A stretch of DNA of 64,000 nucleotides. Source: FEN-1219 sp036563665 (GTDB taxonomy: Bacteria > Pseudomonadota > Gammaproteobacteria > Steroidobacterales > Rariloculaceae). Below, piece after piece: positions 29,470 to 37,732 of the stretch; the first letter of the stretch is position 1; every line of letters begins with the position of its first letter. Under the pieces are notes generated by a model that was not told the origin of the DNA, did no database searches, and saw only the letters and a list, made by a program, of their open reading frames with translations. Location: positions 62,001-126,000 of the forward strand of contig DATCLY010000041.1 in NCBI GenBank assembly GCA_036563665.1, in the 5' to 3' direction. A program made the position numbers and the translations under genes.

Positions 29470-29498
29470 ATTAGAAGGGCGCTGGTAGCCTGTGTCAA
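29470..29498 (-). promoter_or_regulatory. Sigma-70 promoter of the RND pump operon
   Basis: On the minus strand TTGACA (29493-29498) is followed after 17 bases by TCTAAT (29470-29475). The -35 is perfect, the -10 matches in five of six positions, and the spacer is ideal. The start site would fall near 29463, at the edge of the two inverted repeats. Confidence 0.7.
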
Positions 29499-29530
29499 TC
29501 GGCGCATGCGCGCGCCGTGTGGGGGATCAC

Positions 29531-30103
29531 ATGAGTCAACCGCTCCCGATTCGGACGCGGAACGCCGCGGCGACTCGCGCCGCCATCCTCGAAGCCGCCC
29601 GCAACCGCTTCCTGCGCGACGGCTACGACCACGTGGGCCTGCGCGCCATCGCGGGCGACGTGGGCGTGGATCCCGCCCTCATCCCCCGCTACTTCGGCTC
29701 GAAGGAGGGGCTCTTCGCCGAGGTGCTGGCGACCACGAGCAAGGACCCCATGGAGGTGATCGCCGGCCCGCGCGAGACGTTCGGCATCCGCGTGGCGCGC
29801 GCCCTGCTCGACCCCGGCCGGCGCTCGCCGGAACGCATGGCGTTCATCCAGCTCGCGACGCGCTCGAGCGCGTCGCCCACGGCGAGCGCGCTCGTGCGCC
29901 GCCACATCGAGCGGCGGTTCCTGAAGCCGTTCACGGAGTGGCTCGGCGGCCGGCGTGCGGCGGAGAAGGCATGGCTCACGGCCTGCCTGCTCACGGGCGT
30001 GGCCGTGATGACGAGCATCGAGCGCCGCGCAGCCCCGGAGGACACCGAGGCGGCGATCCGCACGCTCGGCGCCCTGCTGCAGTCCGTCGTCGACGACGCG
30101 TAG
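29531..30103 (+). CDS. TetR/AcrR family transcriptional regulator
   Basis: 190 residues. The N-terminal helix-turn-helix is typical (RAAILEAARNRFLRDGYDHV, then GVDPALIPRYFGSKEGLF with the usual YFGSKE). The C-terminal ligand domain is short but complete. The ATG at 29531 follows GGGGGATCAC; an upstream in-frame GTG at 29492 would place the N-terminus inside the pump promoter. It is divergent from the RND operon and probably represses it until a substrate of the pump binds. Confidence 0.87.
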   Translation: MSQPLPIRTRNAAATRAAILEAARNRFLRDGYDHVGLRAIAGDVGVDPALIPRYFGSKEGLFAEVLATTSKDPMEVIAGPRETFGIRVARALLDPGRRSPERMAFIQLATRSSASPTASALVRRHIERRFLKPFTEWLGGRRAAEKAWLTACLLTGVAVMTSIERRAAPEDTEAAIRTLGALLQSVVDDA

Positions 30104-30117
30104 GCGAAACTCGCCAG

Positions 30118-30212
30118 GTGGGAGCGGCTTTCCAGCCGCGATCTTCGTCTGTGGGAGCGACTTTCCAGTCGCGATCTTCGTCTGTGGGAGCGACTTTCCA
30201 GTCGCGATCTTC
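30118..30212 (+). repeat. Three tandem hairpin repeats, 33-base period
   Basis: Each 29-base unit starts GTGGGAGCG and ends GCGATCTTC, and units are joined by GTCT. The stem is GCGGCT/AGCCGC in unit 1 and GCGACT/AGTCGC in units 2 and 3, always around a TTCC loop. Both sides of the stem change together. The tandem copies may also stop transcription from tetR. Confidence 0.85.
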
Positions 30213-30296
30213 GGCGCCGCACACTCGCGACGACGCCCGAAGCTGCGATCTTCACGCCGCCTGACGCCGGGAGCACGTCTCGCGGCGCGCGCCAGC

Positions 30297-30339
30297 CCAC
30301 AGGGATGTGCTTGCGGCGGTGCTGGAAGGGGCACATGCG
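30297..30339 (+). repeat. Second dispersed repeat, copy B
   Basis: CACAGGGATGTGCTTGCGGC followed by GGAAGGGG and CATG parallels 1753-1797 in block order and spacing. It lies between hairpin repeats of opposite orientation. Confidence 0.45.
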
Positions 30340-30374
30340 AGCCGCGCCGCCTGCGGTGGCGCATGAAGAACGAA

Positions 30375-30401
30375 GAATCGCGGCTAGAAAGCCGCTCCCA
30401 C
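30375..30401 (-). repeat. Inverted copy of the hairpin repeat
   Basis: Read on the minus strand it is GTGGGAGCGGCTTTCTAGCC followed by GCGATTC. The stem GCGGCT/AGCCGC is intact and the loop is TTCT. It faces the tandem copies 160 bases to the left. Confidence 0.75.
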
Positions 30402-30415
30402 GGATGAAGATCGCG

Positions 30416-31504
30416 CTACTTGCGGCCGTCCCAGACGTGGGTGGGCACGAGCACGGCGCCGCGCATGATCAGGCGCGCGGTGCGCAGCAGGCCCGCCTTC
30501 TGCACGACGGGATGGTCGGGCGTGCCGCCCACCTCGAGCGTGACGGAGAACTCGCCCGACGGGTGCTCCACCGACATCTGCTTGACGGGCCCCGGCGGCA
30601 CCGTGGCGATGCCGGCCGTGGCCGAGCCCGGCAGGATGCACGCGGTGGCCACCGACACCGCGCCGAGCACGCCGATCGCGGCGTGGCAGTTGTGCGGGAT
30701 GAACGTGCGAGTGCAGATGTGGCCGCCCGCGCGCGGCGGGGCGATGAGGCTCATCTTCGGCACCACTTTCTTCGTCACGTCGCCGAGGTTCATGCGCGGA
30801 CCGATCTCGAGTCGGATGGCCTCGAGCCTCGCCTTGAGCTCGGCGTTCGCGTCGAGCTCCTTCGGCGTCTCGTAGCCCGTGATGCCGAGATCGGCGGCGC
30901 GCAGCACCACCACGGGCATGCCGTTGTCGACGCACGTGACCTCGACGCCCTGCACGACGTCCAGCGTGTTGCCCGTGGGCAGCAGGCTGCCCGTGGCCGA
31001 GCCCGCGACATCGAGATAGTTGCACACGATCGGCGCCGACGTGCCCGGCACGCCGTCGATGCGCGCGTCGCCGTCGTAGGTGACCCGGCCGCCCGGCGTC
31101 TGCACGAGCAGCTCGCAGAGGTTGTCGCTGTTGACCATGCGCACGCGCACCGGCGTCTCGCCGTCGCGCGCCTCGACGAGCCCCGTTTCGATGGCGAACG
31201 GCCCGACGCCCGCCAGCATGTTGCCGCAGTTGGGCGTGGTGTCCACGCGGCCCTCGCCCACGACGATCTGCGCGAACAGGTAGTCCACGTCGACGCCGGG
31301 CTCGCTCGAGCGGCTCACGATGGCCACTTTGCTCGTGAGCGGATGGGCGCCCCCCGCGCCGTCGATCTGCCGCGCGTCGGAGCCCATGGCCGCCACGAGC
31401 ACGGCGTCGCGGAGCGCGGTGTCGGCCGGGAGGTCGTCGCGGAGGAAGTACAGCCCCTTCGAGCTGCCGCCGCGCATCAGGAAGCACGGGATGGCGGTCT
31501 GCAT
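30416..31504 (-). CDS. galD: 4-Oxalomesaconate tautomerase (GalD, PrpF family)
   Basis: 362 residues, the family length. GalD converts the keto form of 4-oxalomesaconate to the enol form used by the next hydratase in gallate and protocatechuate 4,5-cleavage routes. The PrpF-type fold is shown by PCFLMRGGSSKGLYFLRDDLP, the catalytic-cysteine block NCGNMLAGVGPFA, and GPRMNLGDV, FIPHNCHAAIGVLGAVSVATAC and EHPSGEF, all of which match P. putida GalD closely. 4-Oxalomesaconate is the product of LigI, encoded 28 kb to the left. It is four bases downstream of an MFS gene, so the two are co-transcribed. Confidence 0.9.
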   Translation of the reverse strand: MQTAIPCFLMRGGSSKGLYFLRDDLPADTALRDAVLVAAMGSDARQIDGAGGAHPLTSKVAIVSRSSEPGVDVDYLFAQIVVGEGRVDTTPNCGNMLAGVGPFAIETGLVEARDGETPVRVRMVNSDNLCELLVQTPGGRVTYDGDARIDGVPGTSAPIVCNYLDVAGSATGSLLPTGNTLDVVQGVEVTCVDNGMPVVVLRAADLGITGYETPKELDANAELKARLEAIRLEIGPRMNLGDVTKKVVPKMSLIAPPRAGGHICTRTFIPHNCHAAIGVLGAVSVATACILPGSATAGIATVPPGPVKQMSVEHPSGEFSVTLEVGGTPDHPVVQKAGLLRTARLIMRGAVLVPTHVWDGRK

Positions 31505-31508
31505 GTGC

Positions 31509-32708
31509 CTATGTTACCGGAGGCCGCGCCCGCTCGAGCGTCTCGCTTACGAAGAACGTGACGAGCACCGCGCCCACGAGCCCCACCGCGGCCACGGCCC
31601 CGCTCGCCGCCGCGAGCCCCGCGGCCTCCACGACGGCGCCGACCGCGAGCGGCGCGATCGTGATGCCGCTGTCCCCGAGCACCCGCCAGACGCCCAGGAA
31701 CTGGCCCTGCTGGCCGCTCTGGCGCGCGAGGTCCGCGCCCATGATCATCACGATTCCCGTCCCGAGGCCGTTCGCGAGCCCGAGCAGCAGCGCCACGGCC
31801 AGCAGCGAGCCGAACCCCGACGCCGCGGGCAGGAGCGCGAGGCCGAGCGCGTACAGCGCCGTGCTCGGCACGGCGCTCCACTTGCGCCCCCAGCGGTCGA
31901 CCACGACGCCGACGGGATAGAAGAGCGACATGTCGAGCGCCGAGGACAGCGAGTAGACGAGCCCGATGACCGCCACGTCGAGCCCGATGGCCTGGCCGAA
32001 CAGCGGCACGAGCAGCTGCCGCGTGGAGCGCATGAGCTGCAGCACGAACGCGGCGACGCCGGCCGTTGCGAACACGCGCGCGTGCGCGCGAACGACGCGC
32101 GCGGTGCCCCGCCAGCCGAGCTCGTGCGGCTCCACCGACGCGGGCGCCGCGTGCTCGGCGAAGCCGAGCGCGAGCACGGCCGCCGCGAGCGCGGCCCCGG
32201 CGCCCGCGACGAACGCGGCGGGATAGCCGAGCGCGCCCGCGATGAGGCCGCCCGCGGCCGGCCCCAGGAACGCCCCCGCCCGATTCAGGCCCGCCATGAC
32301 CGTGATGGCGCGTCCGATCTCGTCGTTCGCGCACGTGTCCGCGATGTAGGACTGGCGCCCGAGCATCCATGCCGCGTGGCCGGCGCCGAGCAGCAGCGCC
32401 GCGGCGGCGAGCGACAGCGGTCCCTGCGCGGCCGCGAGCAGCAGCAGGCCCACGAGGATCGCCGTGAGGCCGCCGATCAGCACGGGCTTGTCGCCGAAGC
32501 GCGCGACCAGCATGCCGGCCGGAACGTCGAACAGCAGCACGCCGATGCCGCGCACGCCCACGACGAGCGCCGCGTACGCGGGCGCCGCACCCAGCTCGAG
32601 CGCGTAGAGCGGCAGCAGGATCAGCAGCGCCTCCTGGCTCATCGCCATCAGCAGCGACGGCACGTAGACGGGCAGCAGCAGGCGGCCGTAAGGGGCGGGC
32701 AGGCGCAT
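31509..32708 (-). CDS. MFS transporter
   Basis: 399 residues and about 12 membrane helices. The loop 2-3 motif is GMLVARFGDKPVLIGG and its second-half counterpart is GVVVDRWGRKWSAV. The length and pattern fit small-molecule exporters of the DHA type, although a role as an aromatic acid carrier is possible because galD follows after four bases. The ATG at 32708 is the only start that gives a proper first helix. The substrate is unknown. Confidence 0.85.
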   Translation of the reverse strand: MRLPAPYGRLLLPVYVPSLLMAMSQEALLILLPLYALELGAAPAYAALVVGVRGIGVLLFDVPAGMLVARFGDKPVLIGGLTAILVGLLLLAAAQGPLSLAAAALLLGAGHAAWMLGRQSYIADTCANDEIGRAITVMAGLNRAGAFLGPAAGGLIAGALGYPAAFVAGAGAALAAAVLALGFAEHAAPASVEPHELGWRGTARVVRAHARVFATAGVAAFVLQLMRSTRQLLVPLFGQAIGLDVAVIGLVYSLSSALDMSLFYPVGVVVDRWGRKWSAVPSTALYALGLALLPAASGFGSLLAVALLLGLANGLGTGIVMIMGADLARQSGQQGQFLGVWRVLGDSGITIAPLAVGAVVEAAGLAAASGAVAAVGLVGAVLVTFFVSETLERARPPVT

Positions 32709-32719
32709 GGGGCGCGTAT

Positions 32720-32743
32720 TGTAGGAGCGCGTTCGCGCGATGG
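32720..32743 (+). repeat. Short variant of the hairpin repeat
   Basis: TGTAGGAGCGCGTTCGCGCG followed by ATGG keeps the GTRGGAGCG head and GCGAT tail of the family with a shorter GCGCG/CGCGC stem around TTCG-like bases. The ATG inside it (32740) is therefore unlikely to be a start codon. Confidence 0.45.
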
Positions 32744-32838
32744 CACAGCGGCGGCGGCGCCGTCGTCGCCCGAAACGCTCCCGGAGGTTGAAATTCAGCG
32801 GCCGTCTCGCCAAGCTTGCCGCACTCCGCGAGCGAGCC

Positions 32839-34206
32839 ATGGACAATCGAGAGCACGACGGCTCGACGCCGACCGACAACGACGCGCCCGCTGCGATCAC
32901 GGACGCGCCGCCGCACGAAGGCCCCGACCCCGAAACGCTGGCCGAAGCGCTCGCCGCGCACGATGCGATCGCGGAGGCTTCGGCCGAAGCCGTCGACGAA
33001 GTCGCGAGCGACACGGTCGGTGTCGCGGTCGCCACCGTCGGCCTGGTCTCGGCCGATGCCGCCAGCGGCGTCTCGGCGGACGGCGCCAGCGATGTCCTGG
33101 CCGACGGCGCCAGCGATGTGTCGGCGCACGCCGGCGCGGATACCCTCGCCGAAGCGATCGCCGATGGGCCGGCCAACGACAACGCGGAGCCCCCCGCCGA
33201 GGCCGCTGTCGCTGTGCCGACGGACACCGGCGCGGAGCCGCTCGCTGAAACCGTCGCCGACGGGCCGGCCGACGACGGCGCGGCCGAACGACCGGAGGTG
33301 CCCACGCTCGACGAGGCGGTGGAGGACGCGGAGACGTCCGACGACCTGAGCCCCGCCGTGCGCCGCCTCGTGCGCCAATACGACGTGGACATCCGCAAGA
33401 TCCAGGGCAGCGGGCCGTACGGCCGGATCCGCGTGGCCGACGTCATGGCCTATCTCGGCGGGCGTACGTACGTGCCGGAGCAGCCGGCACAACCAGAGCC
33501 GCCGCGGGAGAGCCGCGCGCCCGCGCAGGACGAGGACCGGCGCGCCGCGAGCAGGCCGGCGCGCGATTCGGCGCCCGCGCCGCACCCGCGCGCAGAGCCG
33601 GAGCCCGTGACGCTCGCCCCCGTGACGACGGTGTTCGAGTGCGATCTCGGCGCCGTGCTGGCACACCGCAAGCAGCTCCGGCAGCGCAACGTGGACGTGG
33701 TGCTCACGAGCTACTTCCTGGTCGCCGCGAGCGAGGCGCTGCGCGCCGTGCCCGAAGCCGCCGAGGGGCACGAGCCCGTGCGCATCGGCGCCGTGCTCAC
33801 GTTCGCGGAAGGGCGCATCCAGACGGCGATGGTGGACGCGCCGGACGGCTCGGCGTTCGAGTCGCTGCAGGACCGGCTGCTCGCCGTGGACAAGGAGTTC
33901 CGCTTCTCGGCGCGTTCGGCCGAGCTCAACCCGCGGCTGATCGACCTGATCGTGCATCACCACGGAGCGAGCGGCAGCATCGTCACGACGCCCACGCCGA
34001 TCGGCGAAGGGCACGCGGCGAGCATCGGCGTGGGCAAGGTGCGCCGCGAGATCGTCGTGGGCGGCGGCGAGGACGACGTGGCGCCGCGCATCGCCGCGCG
34101 CTGCTACGTGTCGTTGAGCTTCTACCCCGACCGCCTCGAGCTCGCCCGCGCCAACCGCTTCATGGCGCAGCTCGTCCGCGTGCTGGAGCAATGGCCGGCC
34201 GCGTGA
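32839..34206 (+). CDS. E2-like acyltransferase-fold protein without lipoyl domain, probable pseudoenzyme
   Basis: 455 residues in three parts. About 1-150: acidic, Ala/Asp/Glu-rich, low complexity, with an 8-residue repeat (SADGASDV, LADGASDV) and two ADGPA(N/D)D blocks; no lipoyl domain and no DKA lysine. About 155-195: a good peripheral subunit-binding domain (SPAVRRLVRQYDVDIRKIQG, then GRIRVADVMAYL). About 255-455: a 2-oxoacid dehydrogenase acyltransferase fold (PTPIGEGHAASIGVGKVR). The catalytic HxxxDG motif is gone: SLSYDHRxIDG of real E2s aligns with SLSFYPDRLEL. No E1 or E3 gene is near. It could be a structural or regulatory subunit. The ATG at 32839 is preferred; an upstream ATG at 32740 lies in a repeat and would add an Arg-rich stretch. 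Confidence 0.72.
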   Translation: MDNREHDGSTPTDNDAPAAITDAPPHEGPDPETLAEALAAHDAIAEASAEAVDEVASDTVGVAVATVGLVSADAASGVSADGASDVLADGASDVSAHAGADTLAEAIADGPANDNAEPPAEAAVAVPTDTGAEPLAETVADGPADDGAAERPEVPTLDEAVEDAETSDDLSPAVRRLVRQYDVDIRKIQGSGPYGRIRVADVMAYLGGRTYVPEQPAQPEPPRESRAPAQDEDRRAASRPARDSAPAPHPRAEPEPVTLAPVTTVFECDLGAVLAHRKQLRQRNVDVVLTSYFLVAASEALRAVPEAAEGHEPVRIGAVLTFAEGRIQTAMVDAPDGSAFESLQDRLLAVDKEFRFSARSAELNPRLIDLIVHHHGASGSIVTTPTPIGEGHAASIGVGKVRREIVVGGGEDDVAPRIAARCYVSLSFYPDRLELARANRFMAQLVRVLEQWPAA

Positions 34207-34269
34207 GCGGCCGCCGTACGCCGCTCGCCGGGATCCGCGGCCGGACGACGTGAACGGCGCGCCGCGCCG

Positions 34270-35463
34270 CTAGCGCAGCACGGCCGCGATCGCGTCCGCT
34301 ACGTACCCCACGTTGCGCGCGTTGATGCCCGCCACGTTCACGCGGCTCGACTCCACCATGTACACGTGGAACTCCTCCCGCAGCCGCACGACCTGCTCCT
34401 TCGTGAGGCCCAGGAACGAGAACATGCCGCGCTCGCCCGCGATGAACGAGAAGTCCACCGGCGTGCGCCGCTCGCGCAGCGCGTCCACCAGGAGCCGCCG
34501 CAGCCCGTTCAAGCGGTCGCGCATGGCGTCGAGCTCGCGCACCCAGAGCGCGCGCAGCTCCGCGTCGTGCAGGATGCGGCCCACGATGGCGGCGCCGTGG
34601 TCGGGCGGCATCGAGTAGAGGCTGCGCGCCACGTTCGCGAGGTGGCTCTGCACCCCCTTGGTCTGCTCGGCGTTCGCCGCCACCACGAGCGTGGCGCCCA
34701 CGCGCTCGCGGTACAGCCCGAAGTTCTTCGAGCACGACACCACCACGATCGCCTCGGGCAGCCGCTCGCACATCAGGCGCGCGCCGTAGGCGTCCTGCTC
34801 GATCCCCTCGGCGAGCCCCTGATACGCGAGGTCGATGAACGGCACGAGGCCGCGCCGGGCGCAGAGATCGGCGAGCACGCTCCACTGCTCGGGCGAGAGG
34901 TCCGCGCCGCACGGGTTGTGACAGCAGCCGTGGAAGAGCACGAGATCGCCCGCGGGCAGCCGCTCGAGCGCGGCTACCATGCGCTCGAAGTCGATGCGGT
35001 GCGCCGCGCGGTCGTAGTACGGATACTCCGCGATCTCGAGGCCCGCGAGCTTGAGCAGCGGCAGGTGGTTCGGCCAGGAAGGGTCGCTCAGGTGGATGCG
35101 CGCGTCGGCCTTCGCCCGCGTGATGAGGTGACCGGCCACGCTCAGGCCCCCGCTCCCGCCCGGCGTCTGCACGATCGCCACGCGGCCGTCCTTGGACGCG
35201 GCGTGCGACTTGCCGAGCACGAGTTCCTCGATGCCGCGATTGAAGCCGGCGTTGCCGGCGATCGCGACGTAGGTCTTCGTGGTCTCCTCCTCGTAGATGG
35301 CGCGCTCCGCGCGGCGCACGCTCTCGAGCACGGGCGTGTGCCCCTCGTCGTCCTGGTACACGCCCACGGACAGATCGATCTTGCCCGGGTGGGGATCGGC
35401 GCGGAACAAAGCCATGATGCCGAGGATCGCGTCCGGCGGCAGGGGCTTCAGCGGTTCGAACAT
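34270..35463 (-). CDS. Aspartate/aromatic amino acid aminotransferase (AspC/TyrB type)
   Basis: A 397-residue class I PLP transaminase of the AspC/TyrB branch. GVYQDDEGHTPVLESVRRAE near the N-terminus, TPGGSGGLSVAG, HGCCHNPCGADLS, DLAYQGLAEG and the PLP lysine in SCSKNFGLYRERVG (about 246) are diagnostic. The SRVNVAGIN block carries a substrate arginine region near the C-terminus. It moves amino groups between glutamate and oxaloacetate or aromatic keto acids. AspC and TyrB cannot be told apart by eye. It stands alone between the convergent E2-like gene and the amidohydrolase gene. Confidence 0.9.
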   Translation of the reverse strand: MFEPLKPLPPDAILGIMALFRADPHPGKIDLSVGVYQDDEGHTPVLESVRRAERAIYEEETTKTYVAIAGNAGFNRGIEELVLGKSHAASKDGRVAIVQTPGGSGGLSVAGHLITRAKADARIHLSDPSWPNHLPLLKLAGLEIAEYPYYDRAAHRIDFERMVAALERLPAGDLVLFHGCCHNPCGADLSPEQWSVLADLCARRGLVPFIDLAYQGLAEGIEQDAYGARLMCERLPEAIVVVSCSKNFGLYRERVGATLVVAANAEQTKGVQSHLANVARSLYSMPPDHGAAIVGRILHDAELRALWVRELDAMRDRLNGLRRLLVDALRERRTPVDFSFIAGERGMFSFLGLTKEQVVRLREEFHVYMVESSRVNVAGINARNVGYVADAIAAVLR

Positions 35464-35559
35464 GGGTGGATTCCTCGCGAGCCGGGCGCTCGGGCGGGCG
35501 TGCGGCGCCGCCAGCGCTCGGCGGGATTCAACTGCAGGCGCGGCCGCGGCCGCGATCCG

Positions 35560-36573
35560 TCAGTGCGTCCAGCCGAGCAGCCGCTCGGCGTTGCCGTGAT
35601 AAATCTTCCGGCGATCGTCGTCCGACAGGCCCATCGAGTCGAGGCACTTGATCGTCTCGCGGATGTACATCGGCCCTCGCTCGGGATCGAACGGCGCGTC
35701 GGAGGCGAACAGCACGTGGTCCACCCCGAAGAACGCGAGCGAGCACTCGATCGCGGACCGCGAGCCGAACGTGGCCGTGTCGGCGTAGAAGTCGCGGAAG
35801 TAGTCGACCGGGCGGCGTTTGAGCTCCTTGAGCAGCGAGCGGTAGTCTTCGTCGCTCGTGCGCGAGCCGAGCTGGTCCCAGCCCGGGCCCACGCGCCCCT
35901 CGAAGAACGGCACCATGCCGCCCCCGTGATGGGTGATGATCTTGAGGTTCGGCATCTCGTCCATCATCTTCGAGAACACGAGCCGCGCGAGGAACACGCT
36001 GGTCTCGTACGGCCAGCCGAACGTCCACCAGACCTCGTACTTCGACTTCTGCTCCGTCAGGTAGTCCGGGAAGTTCGGGCCCCGCGAGGGATGCACCCAG
36101 ATCGGCTTGTCGTACTCCGCCATGAGCCGGAAGAGCGGGCGGAACTCCGGCGCGTCGAGCGGCTTGCCCTCCACGTTGGTGAAGATCTGAATGCCCACGG
36201 CGCCGAGCTCCTCGATGGCGCGCCGCGTCTCGGCGACCGCGTCGTCCGGCAGCGCCACGGGCACGGACGCGATGAATCCCGGGAAACGGTCGGGGTAGCG
36301 GTCCACGAGCTCGGCCATGCCGTCGTTCGCGATGCGCGCGAGCTCGAGGCCTCGGTCCTTGGGGCCCAGGATCTCGAGCGGCGGCGACGCGAGCGACAGC
36401 ACCTGCTGGTAGTCGTCGAACAGATCCATGACGCGGAACCGCTCGTCGAGGTCCACCATCATGGGCACGTCCTTGCTGCGTTTAGCGATGCCCTTGATGT
36501 CGGGGCTCAGCGCAACGAGGCGATCGTGAAAGGACTTCGGCCAGATGTGGTTGAAGATGTCGAGCTTGCGCAT
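35560..36573 (-). CDS. ACMSD-like amidohydrolase with altered metal site
   Basis: 337 residues of the amidohydrolase_2 group (ACMSD, gamma-resorcylate decarboxylase). These TIM-barrel enzymes decarboxylate or hydrate aromatic-derived acids using zinc. H161 (WVHPSRGP), H215/H216 (ITHHGGG) and D292 (FASDAPFD) fit metal and catalytic positions, but the N-terminal HxH is IFNH: the first histidine is F7 and only H9 remains. The ATG at 36573 follows GTGGAG with good spacing; a GTG four codons upstream is possible. LigJ-type oxalomesaconate hydratases belong to the same superfamily, but the motifs here do not match LigJ. The substrate is unknown. Confidence 0.75.
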   Translation of the reverse strand: MRKLDIFNHIWPKSFHDRLVALSPDIKGIAKRSKDVPMMVDLDERFRVMDLFDDYQQVLSLASPPLEILGPKDRGLELARIANDGMAELVDRYPDRFPGFIASVPVALPDDAVAETRRAIEELGAVGIQIFTNVEGKPLDAPEFRPLFRLMAEYDKPIWVHPSRGPNFPDYLTEQKSKYEVWWTFGWPYETSVFLARLVFSKMMDEMPNLKIITHHGGGMVPFFEGRVGPGWDQLGSRTSDEDYRSLLKELKRRPVDYFRDFYADTATFGSRSAIECSLAFFGVDHVLFASDAPFDPERGPMYIRETIKCLDSMGLSDDDRRKIYHGNAERLLGWTH

Positions 36574-36675
36574 CGCCTGCTCCACGTCCTGTGCAGAACT
36601 CGGGGTTCAGGCCGCCCCGGGCGGAAGGCCGGTATAGTATGGAGATCCATCCGGCACAACAATAGGCGCACATCC

Positions 36676-37668
36676 GTGAAAGCCGTGCTGCTCCAAGGCT
36701 TCGGCGGCCCCGACGTGCTGCGCGTGGGCGACGCGCCGGCGCCGGCCCTCGCGCCCGGGCGCGTGCTGATCCGGGTGGCGGCCACCTCGGTGAACCGGCC
36801 CGACGTCGTTCAGCGACAGGGCAACTATCCCCCGCCGCCGGGCGAGTCCGAGATCCTCGGCCTCGAGGCCGCCGGCATGGTCGAAGCCGTGGCGGACGAC
36901 GTGCGCGGATTCGCGCCCGGCGACCGCGTGCTCGCGCTGCTCGGCGGCGGCGGGTACGCCGAGCTCGCGCTCGCGCATGCGGGCCACGTGCTGCGCATCC
37001 CGGAGGGCATGAGCTTCGAGGAGGCCGCCTGCGTCTGCGAGGCATACATCACGGCCTTCCTCAACGTCTTCCTGCTCGCCGGGCTCAAGGACGGCGAGAC
37101 CGTGCTGCTGCACGGGGGCGGCGGCGGCGTCAACACGGCCGCGCTGCAGCTCTGCCGCGTGCTGGCGCCCGGCGCGCGGATCGTCGTGACGGCCTCGCCC
37201 GGCAAGATCGACCGCGTGCGCGAGCTCGGCGCGCACCTCGTGGTGGACTACAAGCACGAGGACTTCGCCGACGCGGCGCTCGCGTTCACCGACGGGCGCG
37301 GCTGCGACGTGATCCTCGACCACCTGGGCGCGCCCTATCTCGGGCCGAACCTCAAGGCGCTCGGCGTGGGCGGGCGCCTCGCGCTGATCGGCGTGATGGG
37401 CGGCCGCAAGGCGGAGATCGACCTCGCGCGGCTCATGGTCAGGCGCCAGCAGATCATCGGCTCCGTGCTCCGGCCGCGGCCGGTGGCGGAGAAAACCGCG
37501 ATCATCGAGCGCTTCGCGCGCGAGGTCATGCCGCACTTCGCCGCGCGCACGATCGTGCCGCTGATCCACCGGGTGTATCCGCTCGAGCAGGCGGCCGAGG
37601 CGCACCGCGCGATGGAGGCCGGCGAGCACTTCGGCAAGCTGGTGCTCAGGGTGGCGGCGAGCGGGTGA
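36676..37668 (+). CDS. NAD(P)H:quinone oxidoreductase, zinc-free MDR family (PIG3 type)
   Basis: 330 residues. MKAVLLQGFGGPDVLRVG, SVNRPDVVQRQGNYPPPPG and GLEAAGMV match the TP53I3/quinone reductase branch of medium-chain dehydrogenases. The NADP site is GGGGGVNTAALQLC. Zinc ligands are absent, as expected. It probably reduces quinones or enones in the cytoplasm. The GTG start at 36676 is set by the family N-terminus. TATAGT at 36633-36638 is a possible -10 box. It diverges from the amidohydrolase gene across about 100 bases. Confidence 0.87.
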   Translation: MKAVLLQGFGGPDVLRVGDAPAPALAPGRVLIRVAATSVNRPDVVQRQGNYPPPPGESEILGLEAAGMVEAVADDVRGFAPGDRVLALLGGGGYAELALAHAGHVLRIPEGMSFEEAACVCEAYITAFLNVFLLAGLKDGETVLLHGGGGGVNTAALQLCRVLAPGARIVVTASPGKIDRVRELGAHLVVDYKHEDFADAALAFTDGRGCDVILDHLGAPYLGPNLKALGVGGRLALIGVMGGRKAEIDLARLMVRRQQIIGSVLRPRPVAEKTAIIERFAREVMPHFAARTIVPLIHRVYPLEQAAEAHRAMEAGEHFGKLVLRVAASG

Positions 37669-37732
37669 CCCGATGGGTCAGCACGCTAACGAACGCTGAT
37701 CTCCACCGCTCCGTAGCGTGCGCGGCAAACGC

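Larger units (their letters stand above)
30104..30415. other. Repeat-rich gap between convergent genes, no gene
   Basis: The 312 bases between tetR and galD hold three tandem hairpin repeats, a copy of the second dispersed repeat and one inverted hairpin repeat. I see no open reading frame with coding character. Confidence 0.7.

Noticed and set aside
30118..30212. Tandem repeats as a CRISPR array
   Set aside because: Only four bases separate the units, so there are no spacers; units are hairpin repeats found elsewhere and no cas genes are present.
32740..32838. An upstream ATG giving the E2-like protein an Arg-rich leader
   Set aside because: This ATG lies in a hairpin repeat and the leader has no family match. 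It cannot be fully excluded.
34366..36675. A long 5' extension of the quinone reductase frame
   Set aside because: The extension runs antisense through the aminotransferase and amidohydrolase genes; the family N-terminus starts at the GTG at 36676.
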